Counted from the first letter of the stretch, positions 23,762 to 34,687 are shown. The stretch: DNA of 64,000 nt from Meconema thalassinum (GCA_946902985.2 OX336396.1:234376297-234440296), one strand, 5' to 3'. Notes: generated by a model not told the origin, from the sequence alone. Numbers and translations are program-made.

Positions 23762-24115
23762 GGCGGCTACTGTGGCGTAGTTGGTAGCATAATGAGCTTC
23801 TATGCCCAAGGTCGCGGGTTCAAACCCGGCCGAAGTCAACGGATTTTTTAAGAGCGTTAAAAATCCATCAGTATACCTTCCTGCGGAGGGGAAGTAAAGT
23901 CGGCAGTCCCATGTCATAGATTTATGGTATGTAAAATAAATGTTCACTAATTACACTTGTGTGATGCTAAATTATAGGTTCGATTTGACTAATGCTCTGA
24001 AGTTCCAACGTTTGTCGCCAGGACTCGACTGTGGTGGCATCTAGTAACCAAATTCACAACTAGTTGAGGGTAGCATTTGGTAGCAAAAGAAGGAACTACT
24101 TGAAAATTGAATGTC
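23762..24115 (+). mobile_element. SINE-1, tRNA-derived
   Basis: The head carries the A box TGGCGTAGTTGG (23773-23784) and B box GGTTCAAACCC (23817-23827), followed by the family body (GCGGAGGGGAAGTAAAG, CCCATGTCATAGATTTATGG). It would be transcribed by RNA polymerase III and mobilised by a LINE. The 3' part breaks off near 24115 and is followed, in inverted orientation, by another tail fragment of the same family. The ORF read through it on the minus strand is not a gene. Confidence 0.8.
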
Positions 24116-24169
24116 TGCAGTCCTTACCTGAATTTTGTTTCTTATTCTCAATTCGTATTAGGAGCTTGA

Positions 24170-24270
24170 TACATCTTCGGTCATCAGCCCCGTGTACTTG
24201 GGGTGTGTGATCAATTTGTCTGATAACCCATGTTTCTGTGGTGACTGTAATAGTGTGTGCAGCTTTAATA
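24170..24270 (-). mobile_element. SINE-1 3'-tail fragment
   Basis: GGTCATCAGCCCCGTGTACTTGGGG through GTGACTGTAATAGTGTGTG matches the tail of the complete minus-strand SINE at 30420-30520. With 23599-23690 it brackets a plus-strand SINE of the same family. Confidence 0.6.
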
Positions 24271-24282
24271 TTAAGGTCAGAA

Positions 24283-24490
24283 AGGGGTCGGGACTCAAAA
24301 TAAGGTACTATCCCGGCATTTACCTGGACTGAGTGTGATAAAACCTGGAGAAATTATACTTGCAGGATAACCGATAACAATGCTATGATTTGACCCTCCG
24401 GTCTCCGGACTTCCTGCAGCTCCCTATATGCGTTCAAAGTGAGTGATCTAACGCGGACGTCTATGCAGCGGGGTCCATCAATAAAGAAAC
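24283..24490 (+). repeat. Interspersed repeat, GGTACTATCCCGGC family
   Basis: AAGGTACTATCCCGGCATTT...CCTCCGGTCTCCGGACTTCC...is similar to 26163-26340 in the same orientation (shared GGATA-CC, CTCCGGACTT-CTG blocks). It looks like a SINE-type body without a visible head here. Confidence 0.5.
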
Positions 24491-25012
24491 AACAACACAA
24501 ATTGTAAGGTTAAATTAAATATACAATACAGTGTGTGCAAGCCTACTCTCTTTAAATAAAACTCAATTCATCCAAACATAGATATAATGACCGTAATTAA
24601 TTTATGTAATTATAATAATTTTTATAATCATTTAGTTCTGAAGTATACTAATATAAATGGAATGTGGAAACAAAATATTTCTAGCCTATCGTGGAAAATG
24701 TAGCAAACAATCCGAAAGAATCTGGCTTGCACGCAAACATGAAAACCACAGCACTTCCTTTTCTAAGTGCAATCTAAATAATCCGAGAAGACATTTCATT
24801 TCCAAAATTGCACATGCACTGACGAGGAATTTAACTCGGTACAACTTGGTGAAAAGCGATCTGCCGGAACACTAATCCTTCTCTGCAAGTGCGGGTGGGC
24901 GAGGACTAGACTACTGTCAGATAGAACATTATGATTGTACTGTAAGTTATAGTCTACCCGAGTTAGAGAAAACTTTCAAGTCGGTTAACACAAGTTTCGC
25001 TTCGCCCATTTT
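24491..25012. other. Unassigned sequence
   Basis: A+T-rich; a 72-codon plus frame at 24657-24875 has no recognised motif or match within the window. Confidence 0.45.
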
Positions 25013-25793
25013 CAGCCTATTTTCAAAAAGTAGACTTATGAAATCACCCTTTGTCCGTTAGTGTATGTATGTGTGCGTCCGTTGTGCCATCCCCCCCCCC
25101 CCCCCCCACTTATGAAGTCTAAACGGATTTTAATGAAACTCGGTGAGGACACAGTAATATTTACTTTGACCCCGATCGTGTCCTTCAAATTTTAATATGT
25201 TTCACCAATCCAAAATGGCGGCTGTGCGAAATATTTCAAAGGCATTTTTTATCTCCGAAACTACTGATATCACCCTGCAATTTAGTACGGTGATAAAGGG
25301 CACTACTACAAGTTCAGCTATGTGATTTTAAGAAACCTGTTAAGTACAAAACGAACATGGCGGCCAAGCGAAGATGAAACATTTAAATAGTCGTTTCTCG
25401 CTATTTAACCATCCGAGCGCAGTGAAACTTGGCACAGCAAATGTTTATACACATTGTAATGCACTTACATCTAATTTAGTTCAATTATTTATATAACCTC
25501 AAAATTGTGGCTGTGTGAAATTTCAAAACCTCGTTTTTATTTCTTGTGTCCCAATCATGCGATTGAAATTTTAATAATACACCTAGGCAATAATCGACAT
25601 GCAATAGTACAGAACTTCATGGCCTACATATATAAAAATCCAACATGGTGTCCATCCAAATTTTTTAGACGGTTCTCAATATTGACGAATCTATCACAGC
25701 AATGAAACTGAAATTTTGTTATGTTGATAGAGGCATGTAACATAAGACGGATGTATGGAAATAGGTTATTTAGTGCTTCACGGAACTACTTTT
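25013..25793 (+). mobile_element. Helentron-like element, family A (short copy)
   Basis: Starts AGCCTATTTTCAAAAAGTAG, with CACCCTTTGTCCG and a C-run (about 25091-25107) in place of the usual TG microsatellite. ATGGCGGC blocks follow, and it ends GGAAATAGGTTATTTAGTGC then TTCACGGAACTACTTTTG. At ~780 bp it lacks internal repeats present in the 1.5-kb copies. Confidence 0.75.
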
Positions 25794-26162
25794 GTAATTA
25801 TAAAAGCGTGTTGTTTTGTAATAAAAAGTTACAGTCAGTCTGAAAGACTAGACTTTGTATCATTTTAAATGCTACAAATGCTGAAAACTGCTAGAAAGGC
25901 TTCGCTCGAAGCCAAAGACTCTTGACATGTTAGAAAGTTATCTGCATAATACTTATCTTGCTTTTCTTGTTTCAAATTACGGCAAGTGCAAACCAAGGGC
26001 AAAGCAAGGTCAAGCGCGAGGGATGGCGTCACGTTCACCAGAGAGCGCGGGGTCGTGCCCCTTCCATTCAGTCTAAAAACACTTATAGTGGGCGATGTAT
26101 TGAAGATGCTCTCACGGAGTGCGTGTAACAGTATTAGGGACAGGGATGAGTTAGGTGCACCG
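25794..26162. other. Unassigned sequence
   Basis: Overlapping frames on both strands (25865-26419 minus, 25986-26342 plus) run into the repeat that follows and show no protein motif; probably chance ORFs. Confidence 0.45.
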
Positions 26163-26412
26163 GGACTTGTTAAGGTACTATTCCGGCTTTGCCTGGAAGG
26201 AATGTGGAAAATCCGTGGGAGAAACCACACTCTGGATAGCCACTGTCCATTAGAACCTGCAATCTCCGGACTTGCTGAAGCTGCCCACGTGGCCATGGTG
26301 TATGATTTCACGAGCACGTCTACACCATGGTGTGTCGTATAAGAGCCACATTTCTGTGGTGTCAGAGTACATATTGAGACTTTGGCCACGGGTTCGATCC
26401 GCAGCTCTGGCA
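26163..26412 (+). repeat. SINE-like repeat with B box and ATTT tail
   Basis: The first ~180 bp are related to 24283-24490. The last part has GGGTTCGATCC (B-box-like, about 26391) directly before a long ATTT tail. No convincing A box was found, so the SINE label is tentative. Confidence 0.4.
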
Positions 26413-26414
26413 AG

Positions 26415-26692
26415 AACATTTATTAATTAATGTATTTATTTATTTATATATTTATTAATAACTTATATTTCTTTATATTTAATTATTTGTCATTTATTTA
26501 TTTATTTTATTAATTTATTTTGTTATTTATTTAATTTTGTAGTAATTTATTTATTTATTTATTTATTTATGTTGTCATTAATTAATTAATTAATTTATTT
26601 ATTTATTTATTTTGTTTTATATTTATTTATTTATTTTCTTTTATTAATTAATTAATTTATTTATTTATTTATTTAATTATTTATTTATATTC
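26415..26692. repeat. (ATTT)n simple repeat
   Basis: About 280 bp of TTTA/ATTT repeats with TTAATTAA interruptions, directly after a SINE-like sequence; probably an expanded retroposon tail. Confidence 0.9.
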
Positions 26693-27477
26693 AAAAATTG
26701 CAAACGTGTACCACTTGAAAGATTTGCCTACAGAGAAGAAATCTGAATGAACAAAATCCAGTTCTCCATGAAAATATATATTGATTGCAAGTATTGCGAC
26801 ATGATAGACGCTTCGATTTTTGTTCGAAAAAGAAAAGTGGCCAATGTTATTGGTGACTGTAATCTACGACCTAATGACTGTATTATTAACTAATTGTAAT
26901 GGCCTTCGATCGGAATTAGAAGGGTTTATAACGTAACAGCTTCTACCTCCCGTTAATAGCGTTCAAGCGATTAAAGAAGAATCTATAATTCATGATGTGC
27001 TCGGCTAGTAGAAGGATCCATCCGCTTTAAGTTCCATCGTACGGCACCCCGACGCCTCGCGCCGGTGAGCGGGGCGAACCCTGTTTGTGTGTGTTTTGTA
27101 GGTTAGTCGTCCAAGTTTTGGCAAGTTTCTTTTCTTTACGAAGTAGACCAGACCATGAGAGATACAATACACCTGGACGGACATGTTACAGCTTCTAGAA
27201 ACACCTTTTAACAAGATTACCTTCCTTGCTTTGACAGTGTTTCCAGATAAAGTTTGACCACGAGATGGATTGGGAGTGTGACCTACAAATGCTCCTGCCT
27301 CGACCTAAGAACTTATCTTTTCAAGTATTGAATTTTACTCTTCCAGGCATGTTGGGATGCTTACACACACTCACCCAGATTATAAAATGATGGATTTCTT
27401 TCTCTTCCCTACCTCCTATCTTTATTGATTTCTGACTTTATTCATTTCGTCCTTGCTTTCTCTACGTCATGCTTCTT
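26693..27477. other. Unassigned sequence
   Basis: No element termini or coding motif seen. A GC-rich patch near 27040-27080 stands out from A+T-rich surroundings but is not interpretable alone. Confidence 0.4.
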
Positions 27478-28264
27478 TTCCGGTGGCATAGTGGCTACCA
27501 TTCTTAGCTGTCACTATGGAGGTTCGGGTACTTTTCCCAACTCTGCCTAACATCTAGGTTATCGGCCCCTAATGGGTTGGGTGATAGTGAAAGATGAGAT
27601 GAGAATGTAAACTATATAACTAATACTAACTACAAACTTACATAGCCTACTAGAAGAAGAAATGGTAAACAAAAAAGGGATAAGGCAAATAAAGGACAGG
27701 AAGAATAGATATGTCCTCAACCCTTTATTATTTCTAAACTTTTGACTTTCAAGGAAGAAGAGCCATGAAAGGCAGATAGCAGAGGGGAAAGAGGAAATGG
27801 CCCACCCCAAAGTCAGAGGAGAAAGGGGACAAAACGGACCCAGCTCAGGAATCCCTCGGGGTCAACAACTCCCAAACTCACCTGCCGTGAGACCTTGAGG
27901 GTGTAGTACTATCCAGAGTGCACCAGAAGTGGTGGGGCTTCATGCACCCTGCCTCCTTGAGGGCCTTGTGCAGAAGGCAGGAGTTAACATGAAAAGAAAA
28001 AGAAGGCTGACCTCTCGGAGAATGAGGGTATCAGGAAAGATGGGACAAGGGCCAATAACAGCGTTAAAATGAAAGACTCCCTAGACCTCGGATGCCCTAA
28101 TACCGTCGGGGTCGGAAGAGAACACGAGTTGACCAAGATATGTCGACAGGAAAGAAAACGGAGAGGAACGCGGCACAAGTAAGTTGAAGAAATCCCGGAC
28201 TCAGCTGGGATACCGTGGACGCCAACCCACGTCCCGCTAGATATGAGCCCCTGGGGGGACTCTG
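27478..28264 (+). mobile_element. SINE-like retroposon with tRNA-derived head
   Basis: TGGCATAGTGG (27484-27494) and GGTTCGGGTA (27521-27530) have the spacing of pol III A and B boxes. The downstream ~740 bp are non-coding and more G/A-rich than the surroundings, with frames of no recognisable product. No second copy in the window defines the 3' boundary, so the end is approximate. Confidence 0.4.
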
Positions 28265-28475
28265 CCAATAAATTTAATTCCGGTCTGAGGGCTAGAACGG
28301 GGAGTACTTAGCCTTGTGAAGCAAATCTTAGACGAGATCACTTCGATTCCTACCTCTTCCATCCTAGAAGTGGTTTTCCCACTTCTACTCCAGGCAAATG
28401 CTGGGATGGTTCCTTACTTAAAGCCACGACCGCCTCCTTCTCAATCATATCCCCAATTTACAAATACACACACAC
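28265..28475 (+). mobile_element. SINE-2 body, 5'-truncated
   Basis: CCAGGCAAATGCTGGGATGG and GTTCCTTACTTAAAGCCACG match, in opposite orientation, the SINE at 31835-32150. The tRNA head is missing. A CA-rich tail ends near 28475. Confidence 0.65.
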
Positions 28476-28502
28476 TTAAGTACAGTCATCACAATAACTA
28501 GA

Positions 28503-28897
28503 GTGTCGAGTGATACGGAAATATGGGGTATGCGGGAAATGTACGGGAATTTTAGTGACTCAGGAAAAATGCGGGAAATATACGAGAGAGTTTCGCATTT
28601 GATCCGGGAAATCTTCAACAGTCTCATAATGCCCGACTTCTTAGCCTCCGAACGCTCGGTAGAGTCCTGCTGCATGGTTTATACAGAGCGCCAGGGAATG
28701 TTCTCCGCAGCGCCTACGTACTGCTGCGAGAGGTAGCATTAGCAGTTTAGTTGGCAGCACGGTGTCCTGGACAGGGTAGCAGTACAGTGAAGGCCACACG
28801 TGTGGGGTGTCGAAATCGTCAGTGTGTATTACAGTAAAACGAGTGCTCAGATAGATTATTGAAAGAGTGCAACAGTATACAGCATACAGTCGATAAT
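28503..28897 (+). mobile_element. Decayed DNA transposon, left part
   Basis: Holds an inverted repeat: 28685-28775 (CCAGGGAATGTTCTCCGCAG through GGCAGCACGG) is the reverse complement of about 31068-31130 with few changes. It is followed by a presumed 5' leader up to the family-B insertion at 28898. The outer limit is set loosely at 28503, because GTGTCGAG there recurs inverted near 31617. Confidence 0.5.
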
Positions 28898-30148
28898 TAG
28901 CCTACTTTTCTCATTTTGCAAAAATGAGGAAAAAGTAGATTTATGAGATCGATCTGTCTGTGTGTGTGTGTTTGTGTGTGTGTGTCCCTAACAACTCCTA
29001 AAGGGCTGCAGCTATCGAAACCAAATTTGGTAAGAGTAAAGATCTATACCTGGGTATCTCACGGCCATATTTGAAATTGACGTCAGTGCTACCAACCGCA
29101 GATAAATCGCAATTGCAATTTGAGCTCTATTTTGAATATCTCAGAAGTTATGCATGCCAACACTTCCAAAATTGGCACACACATTAGATAATAACATTTC
29201 AGATTAATTTTCAGAAGTTCATACCTGCCAGTGTTGCCAACATGATTCTAAGCGGGCTGCCAACGGTTAATAAATGCTCTCTCTATGTTTTAACCCTAAT
29301 ATCAATATATCAGAAAGTCTGCAACCCAACAGCTCTAAACTTAGTACACGTATAGTACCTGACATTCTACCTTAGTTTGGTATAACTTATATACATCAGT
29401 GCTGCCAACAAGATTCTAAGCCCGCTGATAGGTCCATACTAATCATTGTATTTCAACCAAATTTCGTATGTACTTTTTGTACCATAACAGTTGTGACTAT
29501 GCGAATTCGTAAGAACCAACAAGGCTGCCAACTGTTAATAAATGCTCTCTCTATTTGTTAAATCCCAATATCAATACATCAGAAAGTATCAGCTCTAAAT
29601 TTTGCACACGTATAGGCTAGTACCTGACATTCTAGATTAATTTGGAGTAAATAATATACGGTACATGAGTGCTGCCAACATGATTCTAAGCTTTGAGATA
29701 GTTTCAATGTTTAATTACATATAACTTCTATACTAACAAACTGATTTTATACAAAATTTTCACTATAATAGATCGTAATATTTCAGATTAATTCTGAGCA
29801 TCACATACATGACATTTTAACCAACATGATTTTACGCGCACTGATAAATCCAATATCAAACAGTATGTAACGTCAATACTATCCATTAGATTTCAACCAA
29901 ATTCTGTATGTGCATTCTATTCCTTAAGAGATGGAACTAAGAATATATTGAGAGTCACCAGGGCTGCCAACTGTAGTAAGTTACTCTAGGCTACATACAT
30001 TATTTCAGGTGTATTTCAAACTGCAGACTTAGAAATGTTGGTATTACCAACTAGATTTCGTCATAATTCTAGATCGGTCTATATAGACTGGCATGAATCT
30101 TAAATTTTAAGAAAAGTAGGCTCTTTAGTTCGTCATGGAACTACTTGT
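28898..30148 (+). mobile_element. Helentron-like element, family B
   Basis: Starts TAGCCTACTTTTCTC with the hairpin partner GAAAAAGTAGA, then GATCGATCTGTCTG and a TG microsatellite. The interior has repeats built on CTGCCAACATGATTCTAAGC and CAGGGCTGCCAACTGT. It ends GAAAAGTAGGCT, the hairpin-like GTTCgtcatGGAAC, then TACTTGT. It sits at ...CGATAAT^TTTTACT, just before the start of a transposase reading frame, and therefore separates that gene from its leader. Confidence 0.8.
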
Positions 30149-31062
30149 TTTTACTACTGAAGAGAGAGAGCTTCTTATGTGGAATACGTTTTTCAGGAAG
30201 GCGATCGGTTTACAGAAAATGTAAAACTAAAATTTCAGGCGCGACTTTCTAATTCAAAGTATCCAATCCGGGATACCGTTTGGGATTTGATAAGTAAATT
30301 TCGTGTGACCGCCTCGGTTCACGATGTATCGGGAAGAGGCAGGCCTACGCTTTTAACAGACAAAAAACCTTGATGAAATCTCCGATATAATGCTGGTTGG
30401 TTGGTTGGTTCTTAAGTTTAGGGGCTGCGACAACGCGGTCATGTAGCCCCGTGTACTTTGGGTGTGTGTAGAATCTGTCTGATAACCGGTGTTAATTGTC
30501 ATGACTGTATTAGTGTGTGTTATCTGTTTTTTAATTTAAGTACTGCAACTTAGAATTTTTCAAATAGTTCCTACTTTTGCCACCAAGCGCCACCGTTAAT
30601 GACTACTAGGCCAAGTTCAGAACTTAGCTACTAGACGCCACCGCAGTCGGCTCTTGGCAACGAACGTAGAAACCTAAGAGCGTTGTTTACATTCTTAACC
30701 TATCCTATTTAGCTTCACACAGGTGCAATTAGTGGAATGTTCGTTAACACGCCATAAACCTATGACATGGGACCGCCGGCTTTACTTCCCCTCCGAAGGA
30801 AGGCATACTGAGGGATTTTTAACTCTCTTAAAAAATCTGACGGCTTCGGCCGGGTTTGAACCCGCTATCTTGGGCATAGAAGCTCAGCATGCTACCAACT
30901 ACGCCACCGAAACCGCCTGATATAATGCTGCGTAGTCCAAGAAAATCAACACGTAAATTAGTTCAAGAAACCGGAATCTCTAAGTGGACAGCACATAAAA
31001 CTGTAAGAAACAAGCTTCAGTTGTTCCCTTATAAAGTTACCAGTTGATACAAGCCGTGCTGC
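30149..31062 (+). pseudogene. Transposase N-terminus, split by a SINE
   Basis: Two pieces (30149-30395 and 30931-31062) read FTTEER (frameshifted), VEYVFQEGDRF, KYPIRDTVWDLISKFR, SVHDVSGRGRPTLLTD, then DIMLRSPRKSTRKLVQETGI and SKWTAHKTVRNKLQLFPYKV. This order (helix-turn-helix, linker, second HTH ending in L-L-PYK) is the DNA-binding half found in several insect transposase families with a DUF4817-type start. No catalytic DDE region is present. A one-base shift near 30165 and the SINE at 30396-30918 inactivate it. It belongs to the DNA transposon bounded by the inverted repeats at 28685 and 31130. Confidence 0.6.
30396..30918 (-). mobile_element. SINE-1, full-length with 12-bp TSD
   Basis: It is flanked by perfect 12-bp duplications GATATAATGCTG at 30384-30395 and 30919-30930, so the 523-bp unit is complete. 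On the minus strand it starts GGCGGTTTCGG, has A box TGGCGTAGTTGG and B box GGTTCAAACCC, a shared body, and ends in an AACC repeat. This copy defines the family for the fragments at 23599, 23762, 24170, 31655, 59025 and 60145. Confidence 0.9.
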
Positions 31063-31135
31063 CAACGTAACTGCTGATGCTACCTCTCGCAGCAACATGT
31101 AGGCGCTGCGTAGAACATTCCCTGGTGCCCTGTAG
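31063..31135 (-). repeat. Inverted repeat of decayed DNA transposon, right arm
   Basis: Reverse complement of 28685-28775: GTGCTGCCAACGTAACTGCT, CTACCTCTCGCAGCA, GGCGCTGCG, CATTCCCTGG. The arms enclose the broken transposase, a family-B element and the SINE. Confidence 0.65.
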
Positions 31136-31654
31136 GCCTATTTCGCCTGCAGAGAGCACTCTGCCGTCACGTCGAATGCGACTGTATCGCCTTGTTCCGG
31201 CCTCCTTGACTGTTACCTTACAATTCAGTCACTTATCGTAAGCATTATTACGTGACACTCCTATTCTCCACTCTCTCAGCACTCCTCAGTAACGCAGTCA
31301 TATCTCTCAGCTCTCCTCAGGTAAACGGTATTTTATTTGTGTTTGTAGCTTCTCAACCTATTTTCGAGAAAGTTCAACTCTCTCGCGTACGCGCATTGCT
31401 CACGCTACGGACTAAATCTCGCCATCACCCCTGTGAAAGTATCTCCAAACACGCAGTTACACTTACGCTAGAAAAACTTTACTCGCGCTCTAAGATTCAT
31501 TTTTCAGCCGCTCGGTATGCAAACTCTAGTCTCAGTGAGTTCTAAAATAGACGAGAATTCAGTCGATTTTCGTTCGGGAAGGGAACTATACGGGAATGTA
31601 AAAGCAGGTCACAGCTCGACACAATGGACAGGTTATCACACAAATTCAACACAC
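31136..31654. other. Unassigned sequence
   Basis: Possibly the right end of the decayed DNA transposon. A CTC-rich 97-codon frame at 31252-31545 shows no motif. Confidence 0.4.
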
Positions 31655-31715
31655 ACTACCAAAGACACGGGGCTATAAGACCACGATGTTAAAGCCCCTG
31701 AAATAAGCAACAACG
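31655..31715 (+). mobile_element. SINE-1 3'-tail fragment
   Basis: CACACACTACCAAAGACACG then GGGCT...AAGCCCCTGAA matches the tail of the complete SINE at 30396-30918, inverted relative to it. Confidence 0.5.
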
Positions 31716-31834
31716 AATTTTAGTTTTTAATTAATTCTTGTTTTTTGCTATCAACCATTGGGGGTCGATACCGAAGATGTTAGGCCTCCTAAAACAACTA
31801 TTTGATTTTCTTCATCATTAGACTTATTAGCCAA

Positions 31835-32150
31835 TTTTCATCTGATGAAATGTTGGCTTATGAGGATATGATTGCGGAGGAGGCAACCGTGGCCTTCAGT
31901 AAGGAACCATCCCCGCATTTGCCTGGAGTATAAGTGAGGAATTCACGGAAAACCACTTCCGGGATGACTAAGTTGGGAATAGAACCCTCCTCTTCTCAGA
32001 TTTGCCTCAAGAAGCTGAGTGTATCCCGTTCCAGCCATCACACCAGAATTAAAATTACTTGACAGAGCCAGGACTCGAACCCGGACCTCCAGGGCGACAG
32101 CTCGTAAGTTACCGGCTGGCTACCCATACTCCACCCACGTTGCAATAACA
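31835..32150 (-). mobile_element. SINE-2, tRNA-derived
   Basis: On the minus strand the head has a perfect B box GGTTCGAGTCC (32071-32081 on the plus strand as its complement) with tRNA-like sequence upstream. The body has GAAGTGGTTTTCCGTGAATT and CCAGGCAAATGCGGGGATGG. The opposite-strand relative at 28265 lacks the head. This body type recurs in insect genomes. Confidence 0.7.
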
Positions 32151-32477
32151 GGGACAAATTGTGTTTTATCTATAGTCACCGAACGGATTAAATAAAAGAG
32201 TATACACATTATATAAATGTTCCATGCGGTATGAAATATTTATTTAAATTTTTGACGCTGCCAACACCTGGTGTAACACCATACATAAAACGCACAAAAG
32301 TGGACTAACCATCATGTGTGGAATAGTTTGTATTTGAAACCCAGAAATGTCGGCATTTTGATAGCGTCTACAGTACGTTGGTAGTCAGTGTTAGCCTGGT
32401 GAGAAAAATATTTTTCACTCACATTCGCTGGATTTATGATTATAAATTTACGGTAGCTTGGAAATACAAAAGGTTGA
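32151..32477. other. Unassigned sequence
   Basis: No ORF or element termini recognised. Confidence 0.45.
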
Positions 32478-32640
32478 ACAAGTAGTTCCGTGAAGAACTA
32501 AATAGGCGATTTTCATATATCCTACTTATATTAATTGCCTCTATCAACATATTATTTTCAGATTGATTGCTGTCATAGATTAATAGATATTGGGAACCGT
32601 CTAAATATTTTGGATGATCGCCATGTTGGATTTTAATATA

Positions 32641-34105
32641 CACACATCAAAAAAAGTTTTGCATCACCTCGGTTCCCAGATCTCCGGCATATAGACGTTG
32701 ACTGTGTATATTGTATCAAAGATACAGTCCCTTTGACTGTTCATAGATGTCACTAAAACTGCTCAAAGATGTAAACAACCATGCATGAGCAGGGCCTATT
32801 AGACGGAGGGGGTACGACAGCCGATCAGTTCCAGTCATTCCACCAGGACGAAGGTACGCTGCTCATGTTGTCTGTAGTTCTACCATGCCTAGAAGGTCAA
32901 TACCGCAGTTCGATCGCGTCCGCATTGTTACTTTGTGTCAAGAAGGGCTCTCAACAAGGGAAGTTTCCAGGCGTCTCAGAGTGAACCAAAGCGATGTTGT
33001 TCGGACATGGAGGAGGTACAGAGATACAGGAACTGTCGATGACAGGCCTCGCTCAGGCCGCCCAAGGGCTACTACTGTAGTGGATGACCGCTACTTACGG
33101 ATTGCCGCTCGGAGGAACCCTGACAGCAATGCCACCATGTTGAATAATGCGTTTCGTTCAGCCACAGGACGTCGTGTTTCAACTCAAACTGTGCGCAATA
33201 GGCTGCATGATGCGCGACTTCACTCCCGACGTCCATGGCGAGGTCCAGCTTTGCAACCCCGACACCATGCAGCGCGGTACAGATGGGCCCAACAACATGC
33301 TGAATGGACCCCACGGAATTGGCATCACGTTCTCTTCACCGATGAGTGTCGCATATGCCTTCAACCAGACAATCGTCGGAGACGTGTTTGGAGGCACCCT
33401 GGTCAGGCTGAACGTCTTAGACACACTGTCCAGCGAGTGCAGCAAGGTGGTGGTTCCCTGATGTTTTGGGGGGGCATTATGTGGGGCCGACGTACGCCAC
33501 TGGTGGTCATGGAAGGCTCCGAAACGGCTTTACTATACCTGAATGACATCCTCCGACCCATAGTGCAACCATATCGGCAGAATATTGGAGAGGCATTTGT
33601 CTTCATGGACGACAATTCTCGACCTCATCGTGCACATCTTGTGAATGCGTTCCTTCAAGATAACGACATCGCTCGACTACAGTGGCCAGCATGTTCGCCA
33701 GACATGAACCCTATCGAACATGCCTGGGATATGTTGAAAAGGGCTGTTTATGGACGTCTTGACCCACCAACCACTCTGAGAGATTTACGCCGAATTGTCG
33801 TTGAGGAGTGGGACAATTTGGACCAACAGTGTCTTGATGAACTTGTGGATAGTATGCCACGACGAATACAGGCATGCATCAATGCAAGAGGACGTGCTAC
33901 TGGGTATTAGAGGTAGTGGTGTGTACTGCAATCTGGACCACAAATGCTGAACGTCTAGCTGTATGATGGTACAACATGCAATGTGTGGGTCTCATGAGCA
34001 ATAAAACGAGCTGAAATGTTGTTTGTGTTGATCTCTATTCCCTTTGTATTTAAAGGTTCCGGAACTCTTGGAACCGAGGTGATGCAAAACTTTTTTTGAT
34101 GTGTG
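32641..34105 (+). mobile_element. Tc1-family transposon, complete (1,465 bp)
   Basis: Perfect 36-bp inverted repeats (32641-32676 and 34070-34105), beginning CACACATCAAAAAAAG and ending CACCTCGGTTCC, flanked by TA target duplications (32639-32640, 34106-34107). It encloses one intact transposase gene. Perfect termini plus an open frame are what a recently active, possibly autonomous copy looks like. Confidence 0.95.
32885..33910 (+). CDS. Tc1-family DD34E transposase
   Basis: A 341-aa protein, the usual length for Tc1 transposases, that excises and reinserts the element at TA sites in the nucleus. Residues ~1-110 are two helix-turn-helix DNA-binding units separated by an AT-hook-like SGRPRAT (57-63). 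The catalytic domain has Asp153 (FTDECR), Asp243 (MDDNSRPH) and Glu278 (SPDMNPIEHAW), with 34 residues between the last two, giving DD34E. The G-rich GGGSLMFWGGI loop (188-198) is present. The ATG at 32885 gives a normal N-terminus (MPRRSIPQFDR). No stop or frameshift interrupts it. It lies about 210 bp inside the left inverted repeat with no other gene. Overlapping frames on both strands are shadows. Confidence 0.95.
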   Translation: MPRRSIPQFDRVRIVTLCQEGLSTREVSRRLRVNQSDVVRTWRRYRDTGTVDDRPRSGRPRATTVVDDRYLRIAARRNPDSNATMLNNAFRSATGRRVSTQTVRNRLHDARLHSRRPWRGPALQPRHHAARYRWAQQHAEWTPRNWHHVLFTDECRICLQPDNRRRRVWRHPGQAERLRHTVQRVQQGGGSLMFWGGIMWGRRTPLVVMEGSETALLYLNDILRPIVQPYRQNIGEAFVFMDDNSRPHRAHLVNAFLQDNDIARLQWPACSPDMNPIEHAWDMLKRAVYGRLDPPTTLRDLRRIVVEEWDNLDQQCLDELVDSMPRRIQACINARGRATGY

Positions 34106-34687
34106 TATATATACATAGACCATAGAGTTATGTACTATTAGATGAGGATTATTGTGTACGTTCATTATTCAAACGTTGATTTCGATCGCATGAACACATG
34201 GAATAAAAACGTAATTTTAAAATTTTGCACAGCCGCCATCTTGAAGTTATGTAAACAATTGAACTAAATTAGATATCAGTGCATTGCAATTTGTATAGTA
34301 ATTTTCTGTACCAAGTTTCACTTCGTTCGGATGGTTAAATCGCCAGAAAAATCTATTTAAATATTTCAACTTCGCTTGGTCACCATGTCCGTTTTGTAGT
34401 AAACAGGTTTTTGAAAATTACATAATTGAACTTTTAGTAGTGCCCTTTATCACCGTACAAAATTTAATGGTGATAAGAGTAATAGTTTCGAAAAATAGAA
34501 AGCCGGTGAAATATTTCGCACAGCCGCCTTGATGGATTGGTGAGACGTAATAAACTTTGAAGGGAACGGTCGGAGTCGGCCAAAATAGTACTATGGCCTT
34601 ACAGAGTTTTCTTGTAATCTCTCTAGTCGTTTAGAATTTATTAGGAGGACACACACATACACATACACACATAAATGAAATAGGCTA

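Larger units (their letters stand above)
32478..34687 (-). mobile_element. Helentron-like element, family A, split by Tc1
   Basis: On the minus strand the element runs from TAGCCTA (34687) to CTACTTG (about 32478), with the hairpin GTTCttcacGGAAC near the 3' end. The 5' hairpin is partly deleted (about 34670-34687). ATGGCGGC-type blocks appear as CCGCCAT on the plus strand. A Tc1 element was inserted at 32641-34105; removing it rejoins the CCAACATGGCGATCATC block to TATATAC...GGCCATAGAG-like sequence, as in uninterrupted copies. Confidence 0.75.

Noticed and set aside
25865..26419. A 184-aa minus-strand gene
   Set aside because: Overlaps a 118-codon plus frame and a SINE-like repeat; no domain or composition supporting coding.
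28503..31622. GTGTCGAG at both sides as the true transposon termini
   Set aside because: The match is only eight bases and no target duplication was found outside it.
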